From contig NZ_JBFJTH010000028.1 of assembly GCF_041625495.1 (NCBI RefSeq), forward strand, positions 1 to 30,941: DNA of 30,941 nt, written 5' to 3'. The DNA comes from Litorivivens sp041625495. Lineage in GTDB: Bacteria; Pseudomonadota; Gammaproteobacteria; Pseudomonadales; Spongiibacteraceae. Below, piece after piece: positions 1-7,872 of this stretch. Both the position numbers and the translations under genes were made by a program. The notes beneath the pieces are model-generated. The model made no database searches and was not told the DNA's origin. It saw only the letters and a list, made by a program, of their open reading frames with translations. How positions within the stretch are numbered: position 1 is the stretch's first letter; every line of letters begins with the position of its first letter.

Positions 1-60
1 ATCAAGCTGAATGCACTGCGTATGCGTATTGCTGCAAATAAAGGGCGTTCGCAACTTTAA
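1..60 (+). CDS. C-terminal fragment of an unidentified protein
   Basis: The first frame is open from the window edge to a TAA at 58–60 and gives a 19-residue basic tail that ends KGRSQL. It is followed by a 72-base gap and then a gene on the same strand. The fragment is too short to assign to a family. It is called coding only because it is open, on the strand of the next gene, and leaves a normal intergenic gap. It could be a chance open frame. Confidence 0.4.
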   Translation: MKLNALRMRIAANKGRSQL

Positions 61-132
61 GTAGTCGATTGCTGCTGGCGCCAGTCGTTGTTTTCGTGGC
101 ATATTTTCGCGACCCGATAGGGAGGTTGAAAT

Positions 133-678
133 ATGTTACGGAAGATAACGGCAGGTGCTGCATTTCTTCTGGCTGGCGCATCCGCGCTGGCCGCAACACC
201 ACATCAAAACCCGCACAGCATGCTGTCCTTGCGCGCAGTCGGTCTGGTTGATCTGCCCGCGGAAGACGATGCAGGCTTTGCTGCCGGCTTAGGCTTTGGT
301 GTTGGCTTGCATCTGAATCAGGTTTTTGTCGAGTACGATTACAGCAGGGTATTGGAGGTCGAGCCGGATTCGGAAGCTACCTTTATGAGCTTTTCCACGG
401 GTTCGGGCGGTCAGTTGGTATGGCGGCCGGAGATCGACGCCTATGCCCACAGCGTTTTTGTCGGGCGCCGCTGGGGCCGGTTTGCCTTTGCAGAATTCAA
501 GCTTGGGCACAGCTATCAGCGCTTTAAAGACGGTAGCGATGTGCTCGCAGAGGTAAATACCCCCGCTGCCGGGCTGGAACTCGGGCTCGGTGGGTCCGCT
601 GCCGGACTCGGTTTGCAATATTTGTGGCTCGGCGACAATTACAAGCAAGTATCGCTTAGCTTTCGAGCTTATTTTTAA
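133..678 (+). CDS. Small outer-membrane beta-barrel-like protein
   Basis: The product has 181 residues. The ATG at 133 is preceded by a strong GGGAGG ribosome binding site seven bases away. Residues 1–21 form a typical Sec signal peptide: basic start, hydrophobic core, and an Ala-Leu-Ala-Ala end. The mature part alternates short polar and aromatic/hydrophobic stretches, is rich in glycine, and ends in Tyr-Phe. A C-terminal phenylalanine is the known recognition signal of many outer-membrane barrels. I therefore infer a small barrel (about eight strands) of the OmpA/OmpW-like size class, without being able to name the family. It converges on the response regulator gene with an 11-base gap. Confidence is high that this is a gene, moderate for location, low for function. 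Confidence 0.75.
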   Translation: MLRKITAGAAFLLAGASALAATPHQNPHSMLSLRAVGLVDLPAEDDAGFAAGLGFGVGLHLNQVFVEYDYSRVLEVEPDSEATFMSFSTGSGGQLVWRPEIDAYAHSVFVGRRWGRFAFAEFKLGHSYQRFKDGSDVLAEVNTPAAGLELGLGGSAAGLGLQYLWLGDNYKQVSLSFRAYF

Positions 679-689
679 CTTGGCAAGCT

Positions 690-1223
690 TTACTGCCGCA
701 CCGGTTTTTTAAGCAGTTTGCGCTGCAGAGTGCGGCGGTGCATGCCCAATGCACGCGCGGTAGCCGAGATATTGCCGTCGTTTTCTGCCAATACTTTCTG
801 TATGTGCTCCCACTCCACCCGCTCTACTGAGGGGGGATTGTCGGGTATTTCAACGCTGGCAGAGGTAGGGTTGTCGAAAGCCGCCAATATCTCTTTAAGT
901 GAAGCAGGCTTGCACAGGTAGTTATAGGCGCCAAGACGCATCGCTTCCACGGCGGTGGCGATACTGGAATAACCAGTCAGCATGACGGTGCGGCAGTCGG
1001 GCTGGCGTGCCTGGAGCTGTTCAATCAGTGCCAAGCCGGATCGTCCCTCCATTTTCAGATCAACCAGTGCATTGTCGAAACGGTGACGGTGCAGCAGCTG
1101 TTCTGCCGCGTCTACATTGTGCGCGGTAAGCACGGTAAAGCCGCGCTTGGACAGCGCCCGCTCCATAACCTCAACAAATACCGGGTCGTCGTCTACCAGT
1201 AAGCAGTTTCGCTCATCAGCCAT
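690..1223 (-). CDS. regA: RegA/PrrA/RoxR-type response regulator
   Basis: This 177-residue regulator pairs with the adjacent redox histidine kinase. The receiver domain (about residues 6–115) shows the acidic pocket (Asp10–12), the phosphoacceptor Asp55, Thr83 and Lys105. The C-terminus (about 135–173) is a Fis-type helix-turn-helix with the run ARALGMHRRTLQRKL, almost invariant in RegA/PrrA/ActR/RoxR regulators. These are known to activate or repress respiration, energy and redox genes. The ATG at 1223 was chosen over an upstream in-frame extension because the receiver domain starts there and because it overlaps the kinase stop codon by eight bases, which implies translational coupling. Length fits the family (about 180). 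Assignment to the family is firm; the targets here are not known. Confidence 0.93.
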   Translation of the reverse strand: MADERNCLLVDDDPVFVEVMERALSKRGFTVLTAHNVDAAEQLLHRHRFDNALVDLKMEGRSGLALIEQLQARQPDCRTVMLTGYSSIATAVEAMRLGAYNYLCKPASLKEILAAFDNPTSASVEIPDNPPSVERVEWEHIQKVLAENDGNISATARALGMHRRTLQRKLLKKPVRQ

Positions 1224-2484
1224 CCACAAAGACTCCTGCGCTGGGTAATCGCAATTCCACCCGGCTGCCGCGTGGGCTGCAATTGTGCCACAGCAGCTTG
1301 CCACCATAGCGGTTGGCCGCAGCGTTGCTGACAAACAGGCCGAGGCCGAGGCCACGCCCCTTGGTCGAGTAAAAAGGGGTGCCCAGTTTGTCGGCGTGGG
1401 CGGCGGGAATACCGTCGCCCCGGTCTTCTACGGCGATAACCAGTTCTTCTCCCTGGAGCGAGGCGGTGAGGGCCACGTGGTCGGGGCTGGCATCGGCGGC
1501 ATTGTTGAGCAGATTGATAATGGCCTGCTCGAGGGTGGTATCCATGACCATCATGGCATCGCCTGGCAGCTGGATGTCGAAACGGGCGGCATGGATGGAC
1601 GGCCTCAGCAGCTGCCAATGCTCCTTGAGTAGATCGAAAAATTTAATAGGCCGTATGGTATCCGTTGTGCCGACGCTGAAATCGCGCGCAGTGCTTGTCA
1701 GTCTGCCGAGAATGTCCTTGCACAGGTTGAGCTGCGAATCCAGTGTGGCGATGTCACGGTGCGTCGCCTCCGGCAGCTCAGGGTCCTCCAGCAGCTCGTC
1801 GGTCACAATGCGCATGGTCGATAGCGGCGTGCCTAGTTCGTGTGCGGTGCCAGCGGCCAGTGTCGCGATAGCCAGCAGCTGTTCGTCCTGCAGGCGCTGC
1901 TCTCGTACCTCGGCCAGCGCCTGGTCGCGGCCGCGCACGGCAGTGGCCATCTGCACCACAAAATAGGTGATCAGCAGCGCGCTTACCGCAAAGTTGCCCC
2001 ACATGCCTACAATATGGGGGTTCAGTGTTGAAGCGCCGTGGTGGGGTTCCAGTGGCGCCAGGGTGTCGTGAAAGAACAGCAGAAAACTGTAGGCAGAAAC
2101 GGCGCAGGCGGTGACCAACCAGGTAAAGCGCCAGGGGAGGGTGGTGGCAGCAATACAGATGGGCACCAGGAAAAAAGAGACAAAGGGATTGCTGGCGCCG
2201 CCGGCCACGTAAAACACCAGTGTCAGCGCGGCGATATCGACCAGCAGGTGGGCGACGAATTCGCCGTCGGTAACCGGCCACGATTGGCTGGCACGCCACC
2301 AGGACAGCAGCGTAATCAGCCCCATGCAAGCGAAGATAATACCCAGTGTTCTAGTCGGGAGTGGCCATTCCAATACCTGCAGGGCAAACACGGTGGTTGC
2401 GCACTGTCCGGCCAGAACCACGCTGCGTATCAGGCAGAGGCGCTTGAGGTTGAGTGGGGCAGAGTCGCGCAGTTCCTGAGTCAC
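1216..2484 (-). CDS. regB: RegB/PrrB/RoxS-type redox-sensing histidine kinase
   Basis: This inner-membrane sensor kinase has 422 residues. The N-terminal third has about six hydrophobic segments (roughly residues 20–175). They include GGASNPF at 95–101, matching the GGxxNPF motif that RegB proteins use to sense ubiquinone. The phosphoacceptor is His215 in HELGTPLSTM, the RegB-specific form of the H-box. Cys255 lies in the segment LNLCKDILGRL, equivalent to the redox-active cysteine of Rhodobacter RegB. The C-terminal ATPase has the N-box (INLLNNAADAS), the G1 box (EDRGDGIP) and a GRGLGLGLF G2 box. The GTG at 2484 is the only reasonable start; its ribosome binding site is weak. The gene is co-transcribed with the regulator that follows. 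Both known redox inputs, quinone site and cysteine, appear intact. Confidence 0.93.
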   Translation of the reverse strand: MTQELRDSAPLNLKRLCLIRSVVLAGQCATTVFALQVLEWPLPTRTLGIIFACMGLITLLSWWRASQSWPVTDGEFVAHLLVDIAALTLVFYVAGGASNPFVSFFLVPICIAATTLPWRFTWLVTACAVSAYSFLLFFHDTLAPLEPHHGASTLNPHIVGMWGNFAVSALLITYFVVQMATAVRGRDQALAEVREQRLQDEQLLAIATLAAGTAHELGTPLSTMRIVTDELLEDPELPEATHRDIATLDSQLNLCKDILGRLTSTARDFSVGTTDTIRPIKFFDLLKEHWQLLRPSIHAARFDIQLPGDAMMVMDTTLEQAIINLLNNAADASPDHVALTASLQGEELVIAVEDRGDGIPAAHADKLGTPFYSTKGRGLGLGLFVSNAAANRYGGKLLWHNCSPRGSRVELRLPSAGVFVDG

Positions 2485-2598
2485 GGGCGAGGGCTTCTCG
2501 GGGGATGATTTCTCGGAGGAAGGAGCCTAGACATGAGTTACGGTGCCGGTATTAACGCAAGGGTGAAAAGTATACGGGTTACAGACAATTGCGCCAGT

Positions 2599-2613
2599 GC
2601 GTCAGTTTGTCGC
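2599..2613. promoter_or_regulatory. Candidate RegA/RegR binding site between divergent genes
   Basis: The 15 bases GCGTCAGTTTGTCGC lie 62 bases upstream of the methionine-rich outer-membrane gene and 115 bases upstream of the sensor kinase. They match 13 of 15 positions of the RegR-box consensus as I recall it (GNGRCRTTNNGNCGC) and form an imperfect inverted repeat (TGCGTC / GTCGCA). The site is next to the regBA-type operon, so autoregulation or control of the divergent gene is plausible. This is inference from a degenerate consensus. Confidence 0.4.
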
Positions 2614-2674
2614 ATTTTTAACACTGTCTTAGATTGTTAGGCTGGCGCGTTTTTACCATAGCGTAGGAACACCC

Positions 2675-3703
2675 ATGATTACCCGCCTCGTCCCCCTGAT
2701 GTTGCTGTTGCCGGTGTTGGCACTAGCCGATGCTGTAGGTTCAATACCAGCGAGTATTGGCCCCACCTCCCACGCGCCCATTGGTGTCATGGGCGACCAC
2801 ACCCACCGGGCTGGCGAATGGATGGTGTCGTACCGGCTCATGGATATGGAAATGGATGGCCTGCGAGATGGTGATAATCAGATCTCCGCAGCACAGGTAA
2901 CCGGTACCATGATGGCGCCGGGCGCCTATAGGGTTGCACCAACACGCATGACCATGAGCATGCAGATGCTGGGTGTAATGTATGCGCCCAGCGATTCGCT
3001 TACTCTGATGGCGATGACTTCCTATAAGACCCACGAAATGGATCACATCACCCGTATGGGGATGCGATTTACTACTAAGGCGGAAGGGCTGGGCGACACC
3101 CGATTAGCCGGGCTGTTCAAGGTCTACCAATCTGCAGATCACAGCCATCATGTTCATGTGAGCGCAGGTCTGAGTGTGCCGACCGGGTCAATTGACGAGC
3201 GTGACGATACCCCCGCCATGGCCGATGCCAAGCTGCCCTATGGCATGCAATTGGGCAGCGGCTCCTATGATTTGATGCCAGGGGTGACCTATCAGGGCTA
3301 TGCAGGGAATTACAATTGGGGGGCTCAGCTTGCGGCGGTCTTGCCGCTGGAGCGCAATGATAATGGATACCGCTTTGGTAATCGCGGAGCGGCCAGTGTC
3401 TGGGTGGCACGCAAGGCAAGCGATTATTTATCCTACAGCTTGCGTTTGTATGGTGAATCACAGGGCAAACTGGACGGTGATCGCGACGACCTGAACCCCA
3501 TGATGGTAACCACAGCAGACCCCGATAATTATGGCGGCGAATATGCGTCTCTCAGCTATGGGCTGAATCTCTATCTGCCGGGAGGTGCTTTGAAGGGGCA
3601 TCGGTTTGCGCTGGAATACACCATTCCCCTGTACCAGAAAATGAATGGTATTCAGCTAGAGCGCGAACCCAGCCTGAATGCCGGCTGGCAGCTGGCATTC
3701 TAG
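2675..3703 (+). CDS. Methionine- and histidine-rich outer-membrane protein (MetA-pathway/transporter-like family)
   Basis: The product has 342 residues. The ATG at 2675 has a TAGGAA ribosome binding site six bases upstream. Residues 1–18 are a signal peptide ending LALADA. The mature protein starts with a segment resembling APIGVMGDHTHRAGEWM, followed by Met-rich clusters (MDMEM, MSMQM, MLGVMYAP) and HSHHVHV. It ends ...GWQLAF, with the terminal phenylalanine of outer-membrane barrels. I recognise the pattern of an uncharacterised family often labelled transporter or phenol-MetA-like. Its members share the GDHxHxxGEWM start and Met-rich strands. The Met/His richness suggests copper or silver binding, but this is inference. 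The gene is divergent from the redox kinase and may be under its control. Confidence 0.75.
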   Translation: MITRLVPLMLLLPVLALADAVGSIPASIGPTSHAPIGVMGDHTHRAGEWMVSYRLMDMEMDGLRDGDNQISAAQVTGTMMAPGAYRVAPTRMTMSMQMLGVMYAPSDSLTLMAMTSYKTHEMDHITRMGMRFTTKAEGLGDTRLAGLFKVYQSADHSHHVHVSAGLSVPTGSIDERDDTPAMADAKLPYGMQLGSGSYDLMPGVTYQGYAGNYNWGAQLAAVLPLERNDNGYRFGNRGAASVWVARKASDYLSYSLRLYGESQGKLDGDRDDLNPMMVTTADPDNYGGEYASLSYGLNLYLPGGALKGHRFALEYTIPLYQKMNGIQLEREPSLNAGWQLAF

Positions 3704-3708
3704 CAGAT

Positions 3709-3735
3709 AAAACCGGGGTCTGACCCCGGTTTTTG
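3709..3735. terminator. Bidirectional rho-independent terminator
   Basis: A stem of AACCGGGGTC (3711–3720) pairs with GACCCCGGTT (3722–3731). It is flanked by a T-run on the right and an A-run on the left, so it can work on both strands. It sits exactly between two convergent genes, 5 bases after one stop codon and 5 bases before the other. Confidence 0.88.
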
Positions 3736-3736
3736 T

Positions 3737-5254
3737 TCAGGCAGCGTGGCGCGGTTTGGGCGCCGGCTTTTTATCACTCAAGGCATAGCAGTTCAGGCCT
3801 GCAATATGCACTTTGCGCAGGTAGTGTTCCCAGTCGATCAGTGCAGCATCTACTGGAAACAGGGCGTCCGGGCCCACCTCGCCCATGCGCTGTGCCAGCG
3901 CCAACAGGTTGTCGCTGTGAAACACATAGTTGGGCGTCGCGTAGAAGGCGAATATTTCTGCCAGCTTGTTCATGGCGTTGAGATTGCGCAGCAGTCGCAT
4001 GGGTTGCGTCCGGCCCACCAATTTTAAGGTTTTGCCGGTTGTGCTGAGCGTGCGGCACAGCAGGTAAATCGAAATATCAAACAGTCGACGGTTGACCACT
4101 TTGAAAGGCTTGCGTGGTTCAACCTCGAACAGCTTTTCATAGGTGAGGTGATTTTCCTTGGCCTCAGCCATCAGGTGGTCGATGAAACTTCCCAGGGTCA
4201 GCGGGTTCCGCGCGCCACTGCAGGCCTGGTAAATGCGCTGGGCGCCCGGACGGGCAAGCAGCTCCCCAGCGGCCAAAATGACCGCGTTGGCCACCAGATC
4301 GGCAGGTATTACATCAATCACGCCACTGCGTTTGCCGGGGAAAAACACCACCTTCTGGCGCGCGTAAGCGAGCAGCACGGCGTCGGCTACTTTCACCCCT
4401 TCAATCCAGCCGGGGGTGGGCTCTTTTAAGGTACTTTCGATAATGGCTGGACGCACAATCGTCAGGTTTTTGCCGGCCAAGGCTTTGCGCAGATACTGCT
4501 CGCCGAGCCATTTGGTAAAGGTATAGGTGTCGTTCCAGCCACGACTGCGCGCTTCGCGTTCGCCGAGCAATACCAGCTGTTCTGCCAGCGCGCGGCCACG
4601 ATACTGGGTGTTAAGCTCATCGATCTTGCCCTGCAGCTCGGTGATGACGGGGGCGATGTCGTAGCGCCCATCGGCATCAACTGGAAGTGCGGCTTTTGCG
4701 GGTGGCGCAAAGGATTCGTGTATATCGCCGCGATTAAAGCCGTTCACGTAGCAGGTGGAGACCTGCAGCACCGGAATGGCGCCACCGGCCTCGGAGAGCG
4801 CCACAATATTGTGCAGGCACAGGGTATTGATCGATAGCGCAATGTCCATGCGCTCGCGGAAGTTGACGCTGGCGGCAGAGTGAATAATCAGGTCGAGCTT
4901 GTTGGCTAGCTGATGAAAGGCATTGTCGTCTAGCCCGAAACGGGGCTGGGTAACCTCGCCGGTAACGCAGCGTACTTTTTCGCTTAGTAGGCGTTCGTAG
5001 CGCACCCGGTCGTGCTGGCGCAAAGTGTTGAAAATGCTGGACGACGCTACCTCAGCCAGAAAGCGTTCGCGGGCAGTCGGGTTGGCGCGATTGCCGCGAA
5101 TCAGCAGGTATATGCCGCCGATCGTCGGTAAATCCCGAAGCAGCTTCTCTAGCACCACCTTCCCCAGAAACCCGGTAGTTCCAGTAATAAGCACATGTTT
5201 GCCCGTGAGTTGGCGTTGAACCAGTCGCGGGGTGATGGGAGTTTGTGTAGTCAT
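3737..5254 (-). CDS. Alcohol-forming fatty acyl-CoA (acyl-ACP) reductase
   Basis: This 505-residue enzyme of the extended short-chain dehydrogenase class (NAD_binding_4, male-sterility type) is known to reduce fatty acyl thioesters with NADPH through the aldehyde to the fatty alcohol. GTTGFLG at residues 25–31 is the Rossmann nucleotide-binding loop, STCYVNG lies near 166–172, and Tyr244/Lys248 in YTFTK form the YxxxK catalytic pair. The FPGKRSGVIDVIPAD stretch and the C-terminal sterile domain with FPVDAALIDWEHYL closely match, from memory, the roughly 510-residue Marinobacter reductase used for wax ester formation. The ATG at 5254 has GGAG eight bases upstream. No wax ester synthase is in the window. 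The gene stands alone, bounded by a terminator and an upstream palindrome. Confidence 0.9.
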   Translation of the reverse strand: MTTQTPITPRLVQRQLTGKHVLITGTTGFLGKVVLEKLLRDLPTIGGIYLLIRGNRANPTARERFLAEVASSSIFNTLRQHDRVRYERLLSEKVRCVTGEVTQPRFGLDDNAFHQLANKLDLIIHSAASVNFRERMDIALSINTLCLHNIVALSEAGGAIPVLQVSTCYVNGFNRGDIHESFAPPAKAALPVDADGRYDIAPVITELQGKIDELNTQYRGRALAEQLVLLGEREARSRGWNDTYTFTKWLGEQYLRKALAGKNLTIVRPAIIESTLKEPTPGWIEGVKVADAVLLAYARQKVVFFPGKRSGVIDVIPADLVANAVILAAGELLARPGAQRIYQACSGARNPLTLGSFIDHLMAEAKENHLTYEKLFEVEPRKPFKVVNRRLFDISIYLLCRTLSTTGKTLKLVGRTQPMRLLRNLNAMNKLAEIFAFYATPNYVFHSDNLLALAQRMGEVGPDALFPVDAALIDWEHYLRKVHIAGLNCYALSDKKPAPKPRHAA

Positions 5255-5376
5255 AGAGTTCTCCAGCAGTGAGCGCAGGGCGAGCCGACGGAAAGTGCTC
5301 GACAGAAGCGTAAGCCCCCAAAGTAAGTGGTTGGGATTGCAGGGGCGTTACAGGCATCCTGTTTGGCATCAGTAGG

Positions 5377-5392
5377 GTTTAATGCATTAAAC
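5377..5392. promoter_or_regulatory. Perfect 16-base palindrome, candidate operator
   Basis: GTTTAATGCATTAAAC is identical to its reverse complement. It lies 122 bases upstream of the fatty acyl reductase start and 134 bases upstream of the prfC start, in a 272-base divergent gap. A perfect even palindrome of this length suits a dimeric repressor of TetR or similar type. The binding protein is unknown. Confidence 0.45.
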
Positions 5393-5462
5393 GGGCCAGA
5401 CGAAAAGCGGACGTACCAGAGCAGTTTCGTGAGTGGGCGCCATACTAGTGGATAAGAATCCG

Positions 5463-5490
5463 TGTAGACAGGGCGGCGGATCGGTATAAT
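5463..5490 (+). promoter_or_regulatory. Probable promoter of prfC
   Basis: A consensus -10 box TATAAT lies at 5485–5490, 36 bases before the prfC start codon. The -35 region (TGTAGA at 5463–5468, spacer 16) is a poor match. The call rests on the perfect -10 and its position. Confidence 0.5.
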
Positions 5491-5526
5491 TCACGGCCAT
5501 TTCACAGTCGATAGCGAAACCGATAC

Positions 5527-7107
5527 ATGAGCAGTTTTACCGACGCCGTAGCCCGACGCCGAACCTTTGCCATCATCTCTCACCCCGATGCGGGTAAGAC
5601 GACTATTACCGAGAAACTCCTGTTACTCGGTCAGCTGATTCAGGTGGCTGGAACCGTCAAGGGGAAGAAGTCCGACCGTCATGCCACCTCCGACTGGATG
5701 ACGATGGAGCAGGAGCGAGGTATTTCTGTCACCTCGTCAGTGATGCAATTTCCCTACAAAGAACGGATGGTCAACCTGCTTGATACCCCGGGCCACGAGG
5801 ATTTTTCCGAGGATACCTACCGCACTTTGACCGCTGTGGATTCTGCGCTGATGGTGATAGACGGCGCCAAAGGTGTTGAGGATCGCACCATCAAGCTGAT
5901 GAACGTCTGCCGCCTGCGCGATACGCCCATCCTGAGCTTCGTCAATAAACTCGATCGGGATATTCGCGACCCCATCGACCTACTCGACGAAGTTGAATCC
6001 GTGCTCTCGATCGAGGCGGCGCCCATCAATTGGCCTATTGGTATGGGCAGCGAATTCAAGGGTGTTTACAACCTGTATACCGATACGCTTCACGTGTTTA
6101 AACCGGGTCAGGGCAAAGTGATTGCCGACGATATACGCATTCAGGGTCTTGAATCTGACGAGGCAAAGGCCTTGCTGGGCGAGGAGCATGCAGACTATCT
6201 GGATGAAATCGAACTGGTGCGCGGCGCCAGTCACGCCTTTGATCTGGAGGCCTACCGAGCGGGTAAGTTGACGCCTGTATTTTTTGGTACTGCACTGGCG
6301 AATTTTGGCGTGCGTGAAATGCTCGACGGTTTTGTGGAATGGGCGCCGGCGCCACTGGCGCGTGAGACCGAGAGCCGCAAGATTGAGCCGGTAGAAGAAA
6401 AGTTCAGCGGCTTTGTCTTTAAAATCCAAGCCAATATGGATCCGCGCCACCGCGACCGCATCGCCTTCTTGCGCATCTGCAGTGGCAAGTACACTAAAGG
6501 CTTGAAAATGCGCCATGTGCGCCTGGGTAAGGATGTAAAAATCGCCGATGCGGTCAGCTTTGTCGCTGGTGATCGCGAGCTGGTTGAAGAGGCCATATCG
6601 GGCGATATTATCGGTTTGCACAACCACGGTACCATTCAGCTGGGCGATACTTTTACGGAAGGCGAAGATCTCAAATTTACCGGTATTCCGCACTTTGCAC
6701 CGGAGTTGTTCAAGCGTATCCGTCTGCGCGACCCGATGAAATCCAAACAGTTGCAGAAGGGTTTGCAGCAGCTGGCAGAAGAGGGGTCGACTCAGGTCTT
6801 TATGCCGCTCAATAACTCAGACCTTGTTGTCGGAGCGGTCGGTGTACTGCAGTTTGAAGTTGTGGCCTACCGGTTGAAGGATGAATACAAGGTCGAGGCC
6901 ATCTACGAGCCGGTAAATGTGCACACGGTGCGATGGGTAGAGTGCAAAGATGCGAAAAAGCTGGAAGAGTTCAAACGCAAATGCAGTGACAATCTCGCTG
7001 TGGATGGTGGTGGTCATCTGACCTACCTTGCGCCGACGCGGGTAAACTTGCAGTTGACCCAAGAGCGCTACCCCGACATCGAGTTTTTCGCCACGCGCGA
7101 ACACTGA
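5527..7107 (+). CDS. prfC: Peptide chain release factor 3 (GTPase)
   Basis: The protein has 526 residues, against 529 in E. coli. RF3 is the cytoplasmic GTPase that ejects RF1/RF2 from the ribosome after peptide release. The G1 loop HPDAGKTT is at residues 19–26, followed by the effector region with the RGISVTSSVMQF run, the G3 box DTPGHEDF and the G4 box NKLDRD. Domains 2 and 3 follow, with the RF3-typical segments near the C-terminus (VDGGGHLTYLAP, then LTQERYPDIEF). The ATG start follows directly on AAACCGATAC with no clear Shine-Dalgarno sequence, which is a little unusual. It appears to lead a translation-related operon with rsuA and rsmC. Confidence 0.97.
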   Translation: MSSFTDAVARRRTFAIISHPDAGKTTITEKLLLLGQLIQVAGTVKGKKSDRHATSDWMTMEQERGISVTSSVMQFPYKERMVNLLDTPGHEDFSEDTYRTLTAVDSALMVIDGAKGVEDRTIKLMNVCRLRDTPILSFVNKLDRDIRDPIDLLDEVESVLSIEAAPINWPIGMGSEFKGVYNLYTDTLHVFKPGQGKVIADDIRIQGLESDEAKALLGEEHADYLDEIELVRGASHAFDLEAYRAGKLTPVFFGTALANFGVREMLDGFVEWAPAPLARETESRKIEPVEEKFSGFVFKIQANMDPRHRDRIAFLRICSGKYTKGLKMRHVRLGKDVKIADAVSFVAGDRELVEEAISGDIIGLHNHGTIQLGDTFTEGEDLKFTGIPHFAPELFKRIRLRDPMKSKQLQKGLQQLAEEGSTQVFMPLNNSDLVVGAVGVLQFEVVAYRLKDEYKVEAIYEPVNVHTVRWVECKDAKKLEEFKRKCSDNLAVDGGGHLTYLAPTRVNLQLTQERYPDIEFFATREH

Positions 7108-7131
7108 TGAAATCCTGTGGTGGTAAGGCCC

Positions 7132-7872
7132 GTGACGAATAATCCGGCATCAGACAAGACGCTGCGGTTGGACAAGTACGTTGCCAGCGTCACGGATTTT
7201 TCCCGCAGCGATGTAAAGAAATTGATCAAGGCAGGTGATATAGAGGTTGACGGGCAGGTCGTCATCAACCCCGCCACCCTGGTGTCCAGCGATGCTCTGC
7301 TAGCGCTCGACGGGCAACCGTTGCGGGCGGCGACGCCGCGCTACTTTATGCTGCATAAACCAGCAGGTTTCGTCAGCGCCACTCGGGATAAGTGGCATCC
7401 AACCGTCATGGAGTTGTTGCACGAAGATAATCTGGAGCGGCTGCATATAGCCGGTCGGCTTGATGCAGATACCACCGGACTGTTGTTGATTACCGACGAT
7501 GGCCAGTGGGCGCATCAGGTGATGTCGCCCAAGTCGCGCTGTTACAAGCGCTATCATGTAACGACGGAGGCGGATATTCCCGCAGCGGCGGTTGAGCGTT
7601 TCGCGCGTGGGCTTTTTCTCGATGAGGAGAAACGTCGCACGCTACCGGCACGGTTGGAAATCCTGTCGCCCCGGCAGGCCTGGTTGGAAATTTGCGAAGG
7701 CAAGTTTCACCAGGTGAAACGTATGTTCTCGGCACTGGATAACAAGGTGGTCGCATTGCACAGGCAGGCGGTGGGTGAATTGGAACTGGATGAAACCCTG
7801 GCTGAGGGCGAATATCGCACGCTTACCGCAGATGAGGTGACGATGCTCGCCCGGGAAGCCGGCAATGACTGA
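7132..7872 (+). CDS. rsuA: Ribosomal small subunit pseudouridine synthase (RsuA family)
   Basis: An N-terminal S4 RNA-binding domain (LRLDKYVASVTDFSRSDVKKLI, split by position about 11–60) precedes the pseudouridine synthase core. The core carries the catalytic motif GRLDADTTGLLLITDDG with Asp111. The family known from E. coli makes pseudouridine 516 in 16S rRNA. The C-terminal EGKFHQVKRMF is the conserved RsuA/RluB/E/F-type signature. The start is uncertain: GTG at 7132 has a TAAGG at short spacing, while GTG at 7117 would add five residues without a ribosome binding site. The length (246 residues, against 231 in E. coli) fits. The gene follows prfC closely and overlaps rsmC by eight bases. 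Confidence 0.9.
   Translation: MTNNPASDKTLRLDKYVASVTDFSRSDVKKLIKAGDIEVDGQVVINPATLVSSDALLALDGQPLRAATPRYFMLHKPAGFVSATRDKWHPTVMELLHEDNLERLHIAGRLDADTTGLLLITDDGQWAHQVMSPKSRCYKRYHVTTEADIPAAAVERFARGLFLDEEKRRTLPARLEILSPRQAWLEICEGKFHQVKRMFSALDNKVVALHRQAVGELELDETLAEGEYRTLTADEVTMLAREAGND

Noticed and set aside
5980..6693. Open frame antisense to prfC (237 codons)
   Set aside because: It is a shadow of prfC; the sense strand encodes a fully conserved GTPase.
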